A DNA stretch of 64,000 nucleotides. Source: Janibacter limosus (GTDB taxonomy: Bacteria; Actinomycetota; Actinomycetes; Actinomycetales; Dermatophilaceae). Positions 17,752-26,535 of this stretch are shown piece by piece. The stretch spans positions 1,364,001 to 1,428,000 of the forward strand of contig NZ_CP036164.1 in NCBI RefSeq assembly GCF_004295485.1, written 5' to 3'. The stretch's first letter is position 1. Every line of letters starts with the position of its first letter. A program made the position numbers and the translations under genes. The notes under the pieces were generated by a model that was not told the DNA's origin, ran no database searches, and saw only the letters and a list, made by a program, of their open reading frames with translations.

Positions 17752-18192
17752 TCACCTCAGCCCGATCCCCGAACGCGTCACCCACGACTGTGACCCGCCC
17801 GAACGCCCGAAGTCCGACACCGGCGGTAAACGCCGTGCCCGCTCGGCCTCGACGGTTTGTGCGGTGTCTATCCCGCGTCTGCCCGCACGGACGGCCTGAC
17901 CCGGGAGGCTACGGGTGCGGCGGGCCAGCTCGACCTCGAAATCGACACCCCGACCCGCCAACGCGGCACTGTGCCGGGCCATCAAGTCGGTAGGCCGCAC
18001 CCACTCCACACCCCGCACACGGCTGACGGACGCTCCTGCCGGCGATGTGTCGCTGTCCGGACGGCTCACTCTTGCGGCCTGCACAGCCTCCGGGGTTTCT
18101 GTCCTATCGGCACGCTCCGATGAGGCGGGCGTCGTATCCGGTTCGGGCGCGTGTTGATGGCGTTCGTGTGGCTGGGCGGGATGGCTGATCAT
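17752..18192 (-). CDS. Hypothetical basic protein of conjugation operon
   Basis: 146 residues from ATG 18192, which overlaps the stop of the DUF2637 gene (ATGA). The first 60 residues are disordered (His/Pro/Asp/Glu-rich). The rest is strongly basic with a conserved-looking segment VRGVEWVRPTDLMARHSAAL and FEVELARRTRSLPGQAVRAGRRG. The basic core could bind DNA or the relaxosome (inference). No family is recognised. Confidence 0.6.
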   Translation of the reverse strand: MISHPAQPHERHQHAPEPDTTPASSERADRTETPEAVQAARVSRPDSDTSPAGASVSRVRGVEWVRPTDLMARHSAALAGRGVDFEVELARRTRSLPGQAVRAGRRGIDTAQTVEAERARRLPPVSDFGRSGGSQSWVTRSGIGLR

Positions 18193-18941
18193 GAGTTCTC
18201 TGCCTCCTCGACGTTGGCATCTTCGGTGTCGTCGGGAAGGTGCGCGCTGGCGAACCACCGGCCCACGGTCGAGGGATGTACCTGGAGCTCGCGGGCGATC
18301 TTCTTGTTAGACCACCCCCGGCCATGTAGCTCCCGGGCGTGGTCGCGCCGATCCGCGCCCGCGGCAGCAGCCGCGCGTAGCGGTGCTTCCTCAACAGCGA
18401 GGATTCGTCTCAAGAGCGTGCTCCCAATGCGCGGCGGCGGTGCGGCGAGGTTTCGTTGCGCGTTCGTGGTGCCTGAGACGTCCGGCGTCTCCTCAGCGGT
18501 TGACGGCTCCCCAGCGGTGGGGAGGGGGCGGGTGAGGATGACGGTCAGATGGGTGATCGCCAGCAGCACAACCGGCGGGACTGCCGCCACACTCGCGGCC
18601 AACACACCTGGGACATCGGCGTCGGCGGCGACGACGGCGTGGATCGCGTTCGCGGTCACAGACACGACGGCCCCGCCTATCAGCAGTGCCCACGAGTACC
18701 AGGCCGACCGCCGTCCGGCCAGAGCGACGACGGCGACCGTGGCGACCACGATCATCCCGTCCACGATCAGCGGCCAAGCCCATGCTTGTTCTTCGCCAAT
18801 CCCGGACCGGGCGGCAAGGTCCGCCAACGCCGTGAAGCTGAGCCAGAACGCCCCCGCAGCGATGAACACCGTCCCGGCCACAGCCGTCACTACCGCCCAA
18901 CGGCGGCCCGCCTGCTCGGCGAGAATGGAGGTGGCCATCAC
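18189..18941 (-). CDS. DUF2637 (SpdB-like) membrane protein with C-terminal HTH
   Basis: 250 residues. Four hydrophobic helices in the first 135 residues contain the DUF2637 pattern (AFWLSFTALADLAARSG, WPLIVDGMIVVATVAVVAL). The last 60 residues hold a helix-turn-helix (DHARELHGRGWSNKKIA, HPSTVGRWFAS). Related Spd proteins of actinomycete plasmids act in intramycelial spread of conjugative DNA; a role in plasmid or element transfer is likely here. GTG 18941 overlaps the upstream stop; ATG 18938 is an alternative. Confidence 0.82.
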   Translation of the reverse strand: MMATSILAEQAGRRWAVVTAVAGTVFIAAGAFWLSFTALADLAARSGIGEEQAWAWPLIVDGMIVVATVAVVALAGRRSAWYSWALLIGGAVVSVTANAIHAVVAADADVPGVLAASVAAVPPVVLLAITHLTVILTRPLPTAGEPSTAEETPDVSGTTNAQRNLAAPPPRIGSTLLRRILAVEEAPLRAAAAAGADRRDHARELHGRGWSNKKIARELQVHPSTVGRWFASAHLPDDTEDANVEEAENS

Positions 18942-19885
18942 AGGACCCGCGTATTCGACGGGCCCGAAGCAGCAGGGTCCCTGACAAACCAGGTGCCTGC
19001 CTCTGGCGGTGCCGACGCTTGCACGGAGGACGCGGACGCGTCCCTGTCGGGGTGAGCGGCACGGTAGGCAGAACGGATGGTCGCGATGATCTCCTGTTCA
19101 CCCAAACCCGCATCCGAAGCAGCGGCGCCCAGTACGTCGAGGGCATCGGAGGTTGGTAGGCCGTTCTCCGCAAGCCGGCACGCGGCCCAGAACAGGCTGC
19201 GGTTCCGCTCACCCTCCGCGCGTCCAGCGACCCATCTCGCCAACCGTGACACATCCGCACCTTGCCGCTGAGCTGTATTCATCGGCTCGCGAACTGTGGG
19301 GCGCGGGTCGAGGAAATCTCGCAACCGATCCGAGTCGAGCACCGAGGACGTTCCGGCCTCGACCCGCCGCGCCCGATAACCGACAACGTTGCCGGCGATG
19401 GACATCCGTGAGGGTGGGACGACGATGTATCCGCCGTCGCCACGGAAGTCGATCCCCGCGCGCGCCGCCTGCCAGGACCGTTGCACCTGACCAGGCGTTG
19501 ATCGGTAGTAGGCGTGCATCCCACCCGACGGCGTGGATACCAGGAGCTGCCACCCGTCCAGCAGATCCGCTCGATGGGCGCGCGAGAAACCACGGAACCC
19601 ATCGACAGGGCCATGGACATCGACATCCACCACGACCATGCCCGAGGGTGCACCGGTCGGGACGCCGATGTTCGCCCCAGGAGACCGGGTCCACCATGCG
19701 GCGACTCGGTCGGCGTCGGTCGTGGCGTCGTGGAAGCCGTGCTCGGTCAGCGGTCGTTTCCCGCCCGGTATGCACGGGAACACCGGTACTCCCACGCGGG
19801 CCAGCTCTTCGGCGGCAGCAGGCAACGACTGCGGGCCGGATGCTCGCGTCAGCGCACGGGCGAACACGTCTGGGAAGACCATCAC
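18938..19885 (-). CDS. Bifunctional DNA primase/polymerase (Prim-Pol)
   Basis: 315 residues. The Prim-Pol domain occupies about 15-215: VPVFPCIPGGKRPLTEHGF, AAWWTRSPGANIGVPTG, the metal-binding DVDVHG motif (about 92-97), then DFRGDGGYIVVPPS. A C-terminal helical domain (about 220-290: RLARWVAGRAEGERNRSLFWAACRL and IRSAYRAA) is typical of element-encoded primases. It probably primes replication of the transferred strand or of the excised element. It starts in a GTGA overlap with the ArdC-like gene. Confidence 0.88.
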   Translation of the reverse strand: MMVFPDVFARALTRASGPQSLPAAAEELARVGVPVFPCIPGGKRPLTEHGFHDATTDADRVAAWWTRSPGANIGVPTGAPSGMVVVDVDVHGPVDGFRGFSRAHRADLLDGWQLLVSTPSGGMHAYYRSTPGQVQRSWQAARAGIDFRGDGGYIVVPPSRMSIAGNVVGYRARRVEAGTSSVLDSDRLRDFLDPRPTVREPMNTAQRQGADVSRLARWVAGRAEGERNRSLFWAACRLAENGLPTSDALDVLGAAASDAGLGEQEIIATIRSAYRAAHPDRDASASSVQASAPPEAGTWFVRDPAASGPSNTRVL

Positions 19886-20988
19886 AGGCCTCTCTCTCGC
19901 GCCGTTGCGGTCGCTACGGTCGTGACCCGCGCGCCAGCGTCAAGTAGCAACGCTGCGCGTTCGGGCGCTAACCGTTCGGTATCGGACTGGTTTCGTTGCG
20001 GTGTCTCACGTTCCAAGCCCGGCGGGGTGCCGTCGCCGAGCTGGGCGGTATCGAGCTGGTCGAGGATTCCCATCGCGGTCTTGCGAACCCGCTCACCGGT
20101 GGTCTTGACGATCTCGACCGGCTCCTTGCCGTCGACCCTGGCCGCCCAGGTCGACACGTACGGAATCGTGTAACCAGAAGTGTCCATGCCGTGGGCGGCG
20201 CCGATCATCAGCGCGACCGACTCTGCCTCGACCTCTCCGATGCCACGGTGCTGGCGAGCGTTCTCGGCATCAGAGCCGTGCATGAGCACATGACCGAGTT
20301 CGTGAGCGAGAGTCTTCACCTGCGCGGCCGGGTCCATGTTTTCTCGCACCGCCACCGTCTTCGCGGTGTAGTCCGTCACCCCGTTGGCGCCTTGGATCAT
20401 CCCCTCGTGTGGGACCCGAAGCACCTCAAACCCGCGCTCCTCGACCAGGGCTGCCAGTCCGCCCCATAGACCGGCGGGTGCCTCGCCTTCTAGAAGCCGT
20501 GGTGAGGGCGGTTCCGGAATTGGGTCCCCAGCCGTCTGCGCGACATCCCACACGTAGGCAGGGCGCGCGGCGATCATCTTCGACCGCACGACCTCGCCCG
20601 GCCTCGGCCTCTCGCCCTTCTCAAGCCGACGCCATGAATCGGAGGCAGCAGGATTTGACGAGGCGAAGCGTCCCGTTACCGGGGCGAAGATCATGTATCC
20701 CGACTGGCCCTTCTCCACCTGACGGCCCAAACCCTGCCACTGTCGATACCCCGCCACGTACGACGGCATCGGGTCGGGCACCCGGCCCGCCTCATACGCG
20801 GCCTCATGCTGTGCCCAGATCAGCAGCGTGTTAGAAAAGGATCGCGCCCGAAATCGTGCCGCGAACGCGAGCGCCCGCGCCCAGTCATCACCGGCGACGA
20901 GCTGTTCCACAGCACCGGTCAGGCGCTCATGCAGCTCGTCGAGCTTCGCCTCTCGCCCCTCCTGAGATTGCTCCCGCGTTCTGGCCAT
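19882..20988 (-). CDS. ArdC-like antirestriction/ssDNA-binding protein with zincin motif
   Basis: 368 residues from ATG 20988, preceded by GGAGGAG. The N-terminal ArdC-type domain shows FRARSFSNTLLIWAQ, YVAGYRQWQGLGRQVEKGQSGYMIFAP and VWDVAQTAGDP. A metallopeptidase-like domain has LAHELGHVLMHG (HExxH) and EVEAESVALMI. ArdC proteins protect incoming plasmid DNA during establishment. It is the first gene of the long leftward operon, so it would be made early after entry (inference). Confidence 0.87.
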   Translation of the reverse strand: MARTREQSQEGREAKLDELHERLTGAVEQLVAGDDWARALAFAARFRARSFSNTLLIWAQHEAAYEAGRVPDPMPSYVAGYRQWQGLGRQVEKGQSGYMIFAPVTGRFASSNPAASDSWRRLEKGERPRPGEVVRSKMIAARPAYVWDVAQTAGDPIPEPPSPRLLEGEAPAGLWGGLAALVEERGFEVLRVPHEGMIQGANGVTDYTAKTVAVRENMDPAAQVKTLAHELGHVLMHGSDAENARQHRGIGEVEAESVALMIGAAHGMDTSGYTIPYVSTWAARVDGKEPVEIVKTTGERVRKTAMGILDQLDTAQLGDGTPPGLERETPQRNQSDTERLAPERAALLLDAGARVTTVATATARERGL

Positions 20989-21223
20989 GGCCTGGTCTCC
21001 TCCCGATACCCTGAGCACCGGGCCGATCGGGCTCGGTGACGATCAGGTACGCCGGGACCACCAGCAATGAGAGACGGACAGCGAAACAAGCGATGTGACC
21101 GTCGGGCGCGGCGGTGAACCCAACGAGTCTTATCTGGACTACCAGTCGAGCGGCTACCTCCGGGCGGAGGCGCGGGCGAGATGCGGATACTCGTACCTCA
21201 CATGCGCAGATGTGTATCACTGC
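20989..21223. other. Intergenic region upstream of the transfer operon
   Basis: 235 bp between the AraC stop and the ArdC start, both leftward. It should contain the promoter of the long ardC-to-virD4 operon. A small palindrome CCTCCG-GG-CGGAGG lies in its middle. No protein-like frame was recognised. Confidence 0.4.
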
Positions 21224-22150
21224 TCACTCTCTGAATTTTTCCCGACTGAGCTGCCGGTATCGAACCGGTGTTACTCCGACGGCCTCGCGGAAGATTCGGG
21301 AGGCATGGCCTCGGCTTAGCCAGCCGACCTCACGCATCGCGGCTTCGACAGGTACGGCGGTCTCCCGTAGCAGTCGCGCCAGGTTCTCGGCGCGCACTGT
21401 CGATAGGTAGGTCATTGGCGTCTTGCCGTAGGCATCCACGAAGACACGTCCGAGTTGCGACGGCGACAAGTGCACGGCAGATGCGAGGTCTTGAAGAGTC
21501 CACCGCTCGTCGTGCCGGTCGCGAAGCAATTCCAGCGCCTGCCGAGCTTCAGCGCGCAACGGCGCGAACTGACGAAGCGACGGGGGACCGGGCCGGCGAC
21601 AGGTCTTCCGCTGGCTCGGCGTGCGGCGCACCGAGGTGGTTTTCACATACGGAATGGTCACGTCGAGCACCGCGAAAAGCAGGGCTTGCATCCGGAAGAA
21701 CCGATCCGATGATGCACCGCCGATGCTGAGCGCCACCAACTCGTCCAACAACGGCATGAGCATCCCTGCGCGGTTCTCGCCAAGGTGCAAAATCTGGGCG
21801 GGCTCGGAGTACAGCTCGTCAGTGAGATCCTGCGCGTCGAGCCGGTCCGCAAGCAGCGCGGCGTGTTGCCAGAACACTTGGTCGACGATGTAGTCGCGAT
21901 CTAGGTACAGGGTGGTGACGGTGATCGACCCCTCAGGGTCGCTTCCGCACAGAGTATTTGCCGCGAGGGCCACGACATCGCCCACCTTGACTGGTTTCTC
22001 GCCGAATTCACTGAACAGAATCGCGGAGCCATCGCGAACAAAGATCAACTTCACGCAGTCGTAGGCGACGGGCGCGATGGAGGCATGGATCGTTCGGCTT
22101 CGAGCCATTAACGGCTCGAAGCCGACCTCCCGAGTCGTTTCGTGAGACAC
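21224..22150 (-). CDS. AraC-family transcriptional regulator
   Basis: 308 residues from GTG 22150, or 294 from ATG 22108, which lies after a GGGAGG. The N-terminal two-thirds is a sensor-like domain (FGEKPVKVGDVVALAANTLC). The C-terminal 100 residues are an AraC double HTH (WTLQDLASAVHLSPSQLGRVF, then VEAAMREVGWLSRGHASRIF). It is the last gene of an operon with ABC-F and MFS genes (10 bp after the MFS stop). Likely role: ligand-dependent control of the resistance-like operon. Confidence 0.88.
   Translation of the reverse strand: MSHETTREVGFEPLMARSRTIHASIAPVAYDCVKLIFVRDGSAILFSEFGEKPVKVGDVVALAANTLCGSDPEGSITVTTLYLDRDYIVDQVFWQHAALLADRLDAQDLTDELYSEPAQILHLGENRAGMLMPLLDELVALSIGGASSDRFFRMQALLFAVLDVTIPYVKTTSVRRTPSQRKTCRRPGPPSLRQFAPLRAEARQALELLRDRHDERWTLQDLASAVHLSPSQLGRVFVDAYGKTPMTYLSTVRAENLARLLRETAVPVEAAMREVGWLSRGHASRIFREAVGVTPVRYRQLSREKFRE
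22095..22124 (-). promoter_or_regulatory. 12-bp perfect hairpin spanning a candidate AraC start codon
   Basis: On the mRNA strand CGGCTTCGAGCC, a 6-base loop and GGCTCGAAGCCG pair perfectly. The in-frame ATG at 22108 begins in the loop, and a GGGAGG Shine-Dalgarno sits just 5' of the stem. If translation starts there, the stem could bring RBS and ATG together or block initiation. Confidence 0.5.
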
Positions 22151-22160
22151 CGGTCGCTGT

Positions 22161-23429
22161 TCAGTGAGCGTCCAGGGGGTGCCGTACCTCGCTTTCTCGC
22201 ATGCGCCCAGCCATCAGCGCGATGAGTGCCAGAACTGGTGGGATGACTCCTGCGATCACGAAGATCGTGGGGATGGGTACGAGGAGCGAAAGGGGGCCGG
22301 CTATAGCGATCGAGACCGGCATGAACGCGATCGAGACGAAGAAGTCGAGGCTCGCGACTCGGCCGATCATGTCGAGCGGCACGAGTCGCTGAAGCAGCGT
22401 CCCCCAGACAACGACCCCGGCTCCCGTCGTTGCGCCGACGATGAACAGCGCTCCGAGCATCAGGATCAGGTTGTTGGCGACGCCGATAACCACGAGAGGA
22501 AGCGTGCCCCCGCCCCAGCAGACGATCATGAACGTGAGGTAGCGACGCGGGAGTTTCAGCGACGACACGACGAGCGAGCCGACCGCCCCGCCGATCCCGT
22601 ATGCAGCGAGGAGGAATCCGAAAGTCGCTTCGGCGTCCTCGAATCGGTCGCGGGTAAGGAAGGGCAGGAGCACCTCGATCGGACCCTGGATGATGAGCGC
22701 GAGTGAGGAACCGAAAATCAGCGTCCAGAGCAGCCAGCGCGTGCGCGACACGTAACTTACTCCCGCACGGAGGTCTCCCCAGATGCTCGCACGCTCCTCG
22801 GGCGATGTGCCGCGAACTGGTTCGTCGCGGTGGCTGAGGAACAGAGTGATGACGAATGCAACCAAGTACGAGCCCGCGACGATTGCCGCCCCGATGGCAG
22901 GGAAGAAAAGACCGACGACGATTCCACCGAGAGCGGGGCCGAGCCCTTGACCCATCGATGGGCGTAGTGCGCCCTCGAGTCCATTCGCAGCAAGGAGTTG
23001 TTCTGCCGGAAGTACCTCTGGCAAGTACGCGCTGTACGCCGGGTAGAAAAACGCGCTTCCGGCGCCCATCGCGAACGAGGCAACGCCGACGTGCCACAGC
23101 TCGATCGTTCCGGAGAGCGATAGAACGGCCACCATACCCATAACGACGGCGGTGCTGCCCTGAACGGTGATGATGATTCGGCGTTTAGAGAATCTATCCG
23201 CGACCACGCCGCCGAGAATCGAGAATGCGAACAGGCCGAGACTCATGCCTGTTGCGACCGCGGAGAGCGCAAGAGGACTGTCATCAAGCGCGAGCACTTG
23301 AAAGACCATGACGATCGTCCACATACCCGTTCCGAAAACCTCGATGCCCACCGCAGCGAACAGAAGGCGGTAGTCCCGAGTCGCCAGAGGCCGCAAGGCG
23401 CGCATTCGGTCGAACTTCTTCTCGCTCAT
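22161..23429 (-). CDS. MFS drug-efflux-type transporter
   Basis: 422 residues from ATG 23429, overlapping the ABC-F stop (ATGA). Twelve hydrophobic segments are readable, with the MFS motif [15 protein letters not shown] in the first cytoplasmic loop and [17 protein letters not shown]. It resembles the Mef-like/enterobactin-exporter branch (PF05977-type) of efflux proteins. Pairing with an ABC-F protein parallels mef-msr macrolide-resistance operons, so antibiotic efflux is plausible. The substrate is unknown. Confidence 0.85.
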   Translation of the reverse strand: MSEKKFDRMRALRPLATRDYRLLFAAVGIEVFGTGMWTIVMVFQVLALDDSPLALSAVATGMSLGLFAFSILGGVVADRFSKRRIIITVQGSTAVVMGMVAVLSLSGTIELWHVGVASFAMGAGSAFFYPAYSAYLPEVLPAEQLLAANGLEGALRPSMGQGLGPALGGIVVGLFFPAIGAAIVAGSYLVAFVITLFLSHRDEPVRGTSPEERASIWGDLRAGVSYVSRTRWLLWTLIFGSSLALIIQGPIEVLLPFLTRDRFEDAEATFGFLLAAYGIGGAVGSLVVSSLKLPRRYLTFMIVCWGGGTLPLVVIGVANNLILMLGALFIVGATTGAGVVVWGTLLQRLVPLDMIGRVASLDFFVSIAFMPVSIAIAGPLSLLVPIPTIFVIAGVIPPVLALIALMAGRMRESEVRHPLDAH

Positions 23430-25081
23430 ACGAGTGCCTCGCGATCGACCGATGCCGTCAGTTGAAGACTCGGCCAATCCTCCACGTCACGGAGAAGCTG
23501 CCGATCATGCGTCGAGAGAACGACGGCCGCCTGAGTTGCGCCGAGAGCCTCGGTGAGTTCATCAACGAGCGCAATGGAGAGGTGATTGGTGGGTTCATCC
23601 AACAGCAGCACGTGGGGTCGCGTCGCGAGCACGAGGGCCAGATCAAGTCGGCGCTGTTGCCCCATCGACAGCTCTCCCACGCGCTTGCCCGCCTCACGCG
23701 GCCGCAGGAGACCGAGTTGTGAGAGGCCGATGGCTTCCGAGGATTCCATGACGCCTGCGGCGATGAGTTCGCCGACGTGCGCGGCGTATAGCTCGCTGAC
23801 CCTACGGTCCTCTGGCAGGGCGGTTTCCTGGCGGAGATTGCCCAGCCGCGTTCCACGAGGACGCCGGGCAGTCCCGGTGTCCGGACTCAGATCGCCAGCG
23901 GCGATGCTGAGCAGCGTCGACTTACCGGCACCGTTCGGTCCGGTCACCACGAGGCGGCCCCGGTGTGAGAGCGAGAACGAAACCGGCTCGGTCAACCGCC
24001 CTGCGACACTGACGTTGTCGACATCAATGAGGACGGCCCCGGTCCTTGTCGGAAGGTCGGGGAACCGGAAGAGCTGCGGTGGTTCGGGGACCGTGACGGC
24101 GTGAGCTTCGAGGACTTCCTGGCGCCGGTGCACGTTCTGCACGAGCCCGCCGGCGCGGGTTGCGCGGCCGTGCTTGTTGGTGCCCTTTTCCGGACGCCAT
24201 CCCGACACGAGCCTGTTCTGTGCGGCGCTGAGGCTCTCCTGTAGACGGGCGTGCTCGGCTTGCTGGCGCTCGTAATCCTGCTCCCACCGGACGCGTTCGG
24301 CTTGGCGCCCCTCCCTGTATCCGGAGTAACCGCTGCCGTAGATGCGCGGGCGATCATCCAGTGTCGGGTCAAGATCGACAACGGTGTCCGCAATATCGGA
24401 CAGTAGGGCTCGATCGTGGCTGACAACGACCACACCGCCCCTGCGACTTCGGAGCTGCGCCGTCAAGAAATCGAGTCCGCTGCGATCAATGTGGTTGGTG
24501 GGCTCGTCGAGTAGGAGGAAGTCATGGTCCGCGCCTAAGAGGCAAGCCAAGCGGACCCGATACCTCTGCCCCACAGATAGATCAGCGAGCAACCTAGTCT
24601 TGTCGGTCTCCGCATCGAGGGCTTCGAGCGCTATCTGCACGCGCCGCTCGGCATCCCAGGCATCGAGCGCCTCGGCGAGTTCCAACGAGGCGGCGTAATC
24701 CTCTGCGGCTCCATCTATTCCGTTGGCAAGCGCGCGAGCGGCTGCATCGAATGTTGCCAACGCCGCGAGCGGTTCGGCGATTGAGTCCGCCACAGCCTGG
24801 CCAACGGTTCTCTCGTCGGCAGCTGTCATCTCCTGTTCGGCGAGACCAAGAGTGCCAATGCGTTGCACAGTTCCGCTATCGGGCGGCAAGGTGCCGGCCA
24901 GGACGTGCAGGAGGGTGGACTTTCCGCGCCCGTTCTCTCCCACGATCGCGACTCGGGATGAGGGCGTGACGACGAGGTTGACGTAATTGAGCACAGACAT
25001 CGTGCCCCTCATCACAGAGACGTCGGAGGCAGTGAGCTGCGCGCGATGGCGCGCCGGATGACGGTTGGTAGGGGTGAGCAT
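23426..25081 (-). CDS. ABC-F family ATPase, probable antibiotic target-protection protein
   Basis: 551 residues with two ABC domains and no membrane span. First domain: GENGRGKST (48-56), LSVGQ (168-172), [11 protein letters not shown] (189-199). Second domain: [33 protein letters not shown]. The inter-domain linker (about 255-320) is long and charged ([19 protein letters not shown]), as in ribosome-protecting ABC-F proteins that displace macrolides, lincosamides or pleuromutilins. Start ATG 25081 has GAAGGA six bases upstream. It leads the ABC-F/MFS/AraC operon. Confidence 0.88.
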   Translation of the reverse strand: MLTPTNRHPARHRAQLTASDVSVMRGTMSVLNYVNLVVTPSSRVAIVGENGRGKSTLLHVLAGTLPPDSGTVQRIGTLGLAEQEMTAADERTVGQAVADSIAEPLAALATFDAAARALANGIDGAAEDYAASLELAEALDAWDAERRVQIALEALDAETDKTRLLADLSVGQRYRVRLACLLGADHDFLLLDEPTNHIDRSGLDFLTAQLRSRRGGVVVVSHDRALLSDIADTVVDLDPTLDDRPRIYGSGYSGYREGRQAERVRWEQDYERQQAEHARLQESLSAAQNRLVSGWRPEKGTNKHGRATRAGGLVQNVHRRQEVLEAHAVTVPEPPQLFRFPDLPTRTGAVLIDVDNVSVAGRLTEPVSFSLSHRGRLVVTGPNGAGKSTLLSIAAGDLSPDTGTARRPRGTRLGNLRQETALPEDRRVSELYAAHVGELIAAGVMESSEAIGLSQLGLLRPREAGKRVGELSMGQQRRLDLALVLATRPHVLLLDEPTNHLSIALVDELTEALGATQAAVVLSTHDRQLLRDVEDWPSLQLTASVDREALV

Positions 25082-25406
25082 TCGAATCCTTCGATACGAC
25101 GCACCCGAAGCCGAGAGGCAAACGGGTACGCAAATGACGGCGACCCTAGGAAGGGTCAGAACGAACGGCCGCCGCGGGCTCGGAGTTACTCAACGAGCGC
25201 GGTGGGCCTACTCAGCCGTCACAGGAAGTACAAATGCATCTGTCCACTGTACAGGACAAGGCTGAACTCTCGCCAGGGCCGTTCCGCTCGCGCCGAAGCA
25301 CCCGCGGTCTCGGGCAGCCGGTCTCGCTGTCTGAAGCGGCTTCGCGCCCAGAGCTGCCACGCCTCTTGCAGGTCGAGGAGCGGCACCCGTGCCGGAGAAT
25401 GGGTGC
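25082..25406. promoter_or_regulatory. Divergent intergenic region with TGTCC/GGACA inverted repeat
   Basis: 325 bp between the leftward ABC-F operon and the rightward HNH-like gene. TGTCC-ACTGTACA-GGACA (25241-25258) is an inverted repeat with 5-bp arms and an 8-bp spacer, a candidate operator for the AraC protein. ABC-F genes are often controlled by leader-peptide attenuation; I could not identify a convincing leader here. Confidence 0.35.
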
Positions 25407-26492
25407 ATGCCTGAATCTTGTGCTTTCTGCGGGTCGGTGGGGCCCCTGACCCGCGAGCACGTTTTCGGTCAGTGGGTGAGCAGGACTGTCTTGGATCTCG
25501 CTCCAATGCGTCATCACGCGGGCCCGTTGAATGCTCTGCCGCGCGACATGGGGGAGCAGCCCCCATTCCGGCAAACGGTGAAGAGCTTCTGCGCCTCGTG
25601 TAACAACGGGTGGATGAGCAACCTCGAAGCGGTCGCGCAGCGAGTCTTGACCCCGTTGATCCTTGACGAGCCCGGGACGATCGCGCTGGAAGATCAAGCG
25701 GCGATCGCAACGTGGGTGCAGAAGACCGCGCTGACAGCGATGCTCCTTTCAAGCAAGGAGCAGCGGGAGAACGGCTACGGGCTCGCCCCGTCGGAGTACA
25801 GAGCGCTCTACGAGCGCCGCGAGCTGGTGCAACCGCTGGATTTCAGCCAGTTCTGGGTCGGCCGATTCGAGGGAGTCAAGGGATTCTCGGCTGTACGCGT
25901 CACGCCGCTGACGGTTCGCATCCCAGACTTTCCCGAGCCGCCGCTGCCTCAGGGCTACGCGATGACGATCGTCCTTGGAGCGCTCCTCCTGCACGGCGTG
26001 CGGTTCACCACCCCAGGTCTTCAGGCGGACACGACGACGGAGCTGGGGATGCCACCGTTGTGGCCATCGGAAACGTCAGTGATGTGGCCAGCGGGGCAGA
26101 CGTGCACGGAGAAGTCTCTGCTCGCTCTCGCGGATGGGGGGACGTTGCGCGCAACGGGTGGGGAGGTGCGACTGCAACCCTGGTCCCACGCAGCTCACCT
26201 CCCGCAGAGCGCCTTCGAGAACGGTGCAATCAAAGTCCCCGCGCTGTGCCGCAAGCACGACATCTACTACCCCGCGGCGCTATTGCAAGAAGCGCACCAG
26301 GGGCGGTTCTACGCATTCATGACTTCGTGCGAGTGCAGCGCCTATCTCATCCATACGGACTCTGACCGCATCCGCTTCCGAGCCGCGGGCGAACCGGAAG
26401 GCATCGCGGCCATGTACGCGGACATGGTTGGCGACGAGTTCCTCATCGAGGACCAGATCGGGGAGTTCGCCTGCAAAAGATTGCCCGCCTGA
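25407..26492 (+). CDS. HNH-endonuclease-like zinc protein
   Basis: 361 residues from ATG 25407. The N-terminus has a CxxC pair (CAFCG, residues 5-8), then GPLTREHVFGQW, then FCASCNNGWM (about 62-71). Two Cys pairs around a REHVFG segment are the usual zinc-knuckle HNH layout, with the His of REH as a candidate catalytic residue. The remaining 290 residues have no clear family (VALIEDQAA-like helices, WPSETSVMWPAG, CRKHDIYYPAALLQ). It is isolated from other genes and could be an element-borne nuclease. Function unproven. Confidence 0.6.
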   Translation: MPESCAFCGSVGPLTREHVFGQWVSRTVLDLAPMRHHAGPLNALPRDMGEQPPFRQTVKSFCASCNNGWMSNLEAVAQRVLTPLILDEPGTIALEDQAAIATWVQKTALTAMLLSSKEQRENGYGLAPSEYRALYERRELVQPLDFSQFWVGRFEGVKGFSAVRVTPLTVRIPDFPEPPLPQGYAMTIVLGALLLHGVRFTTPGLQADTTTELGMPPLWPSETSVMWPAGQTCTEKSLLALADGGTLRATGGEVRLQPWSHAAHLPQSAFENGAIKVPALCRKHDIYYPAALLQEAHQGRFYAFMTSCECSAYLIHTDSDRIRFRAAGEPEGIAAMYADMVGDEFLIEDQIGEFACKRLPA

Positions 26493-26535
26493 GGCGACCG
26501 ACAGCGCCAAGCGCGGGGAGGCGCACCTGCTGCAT

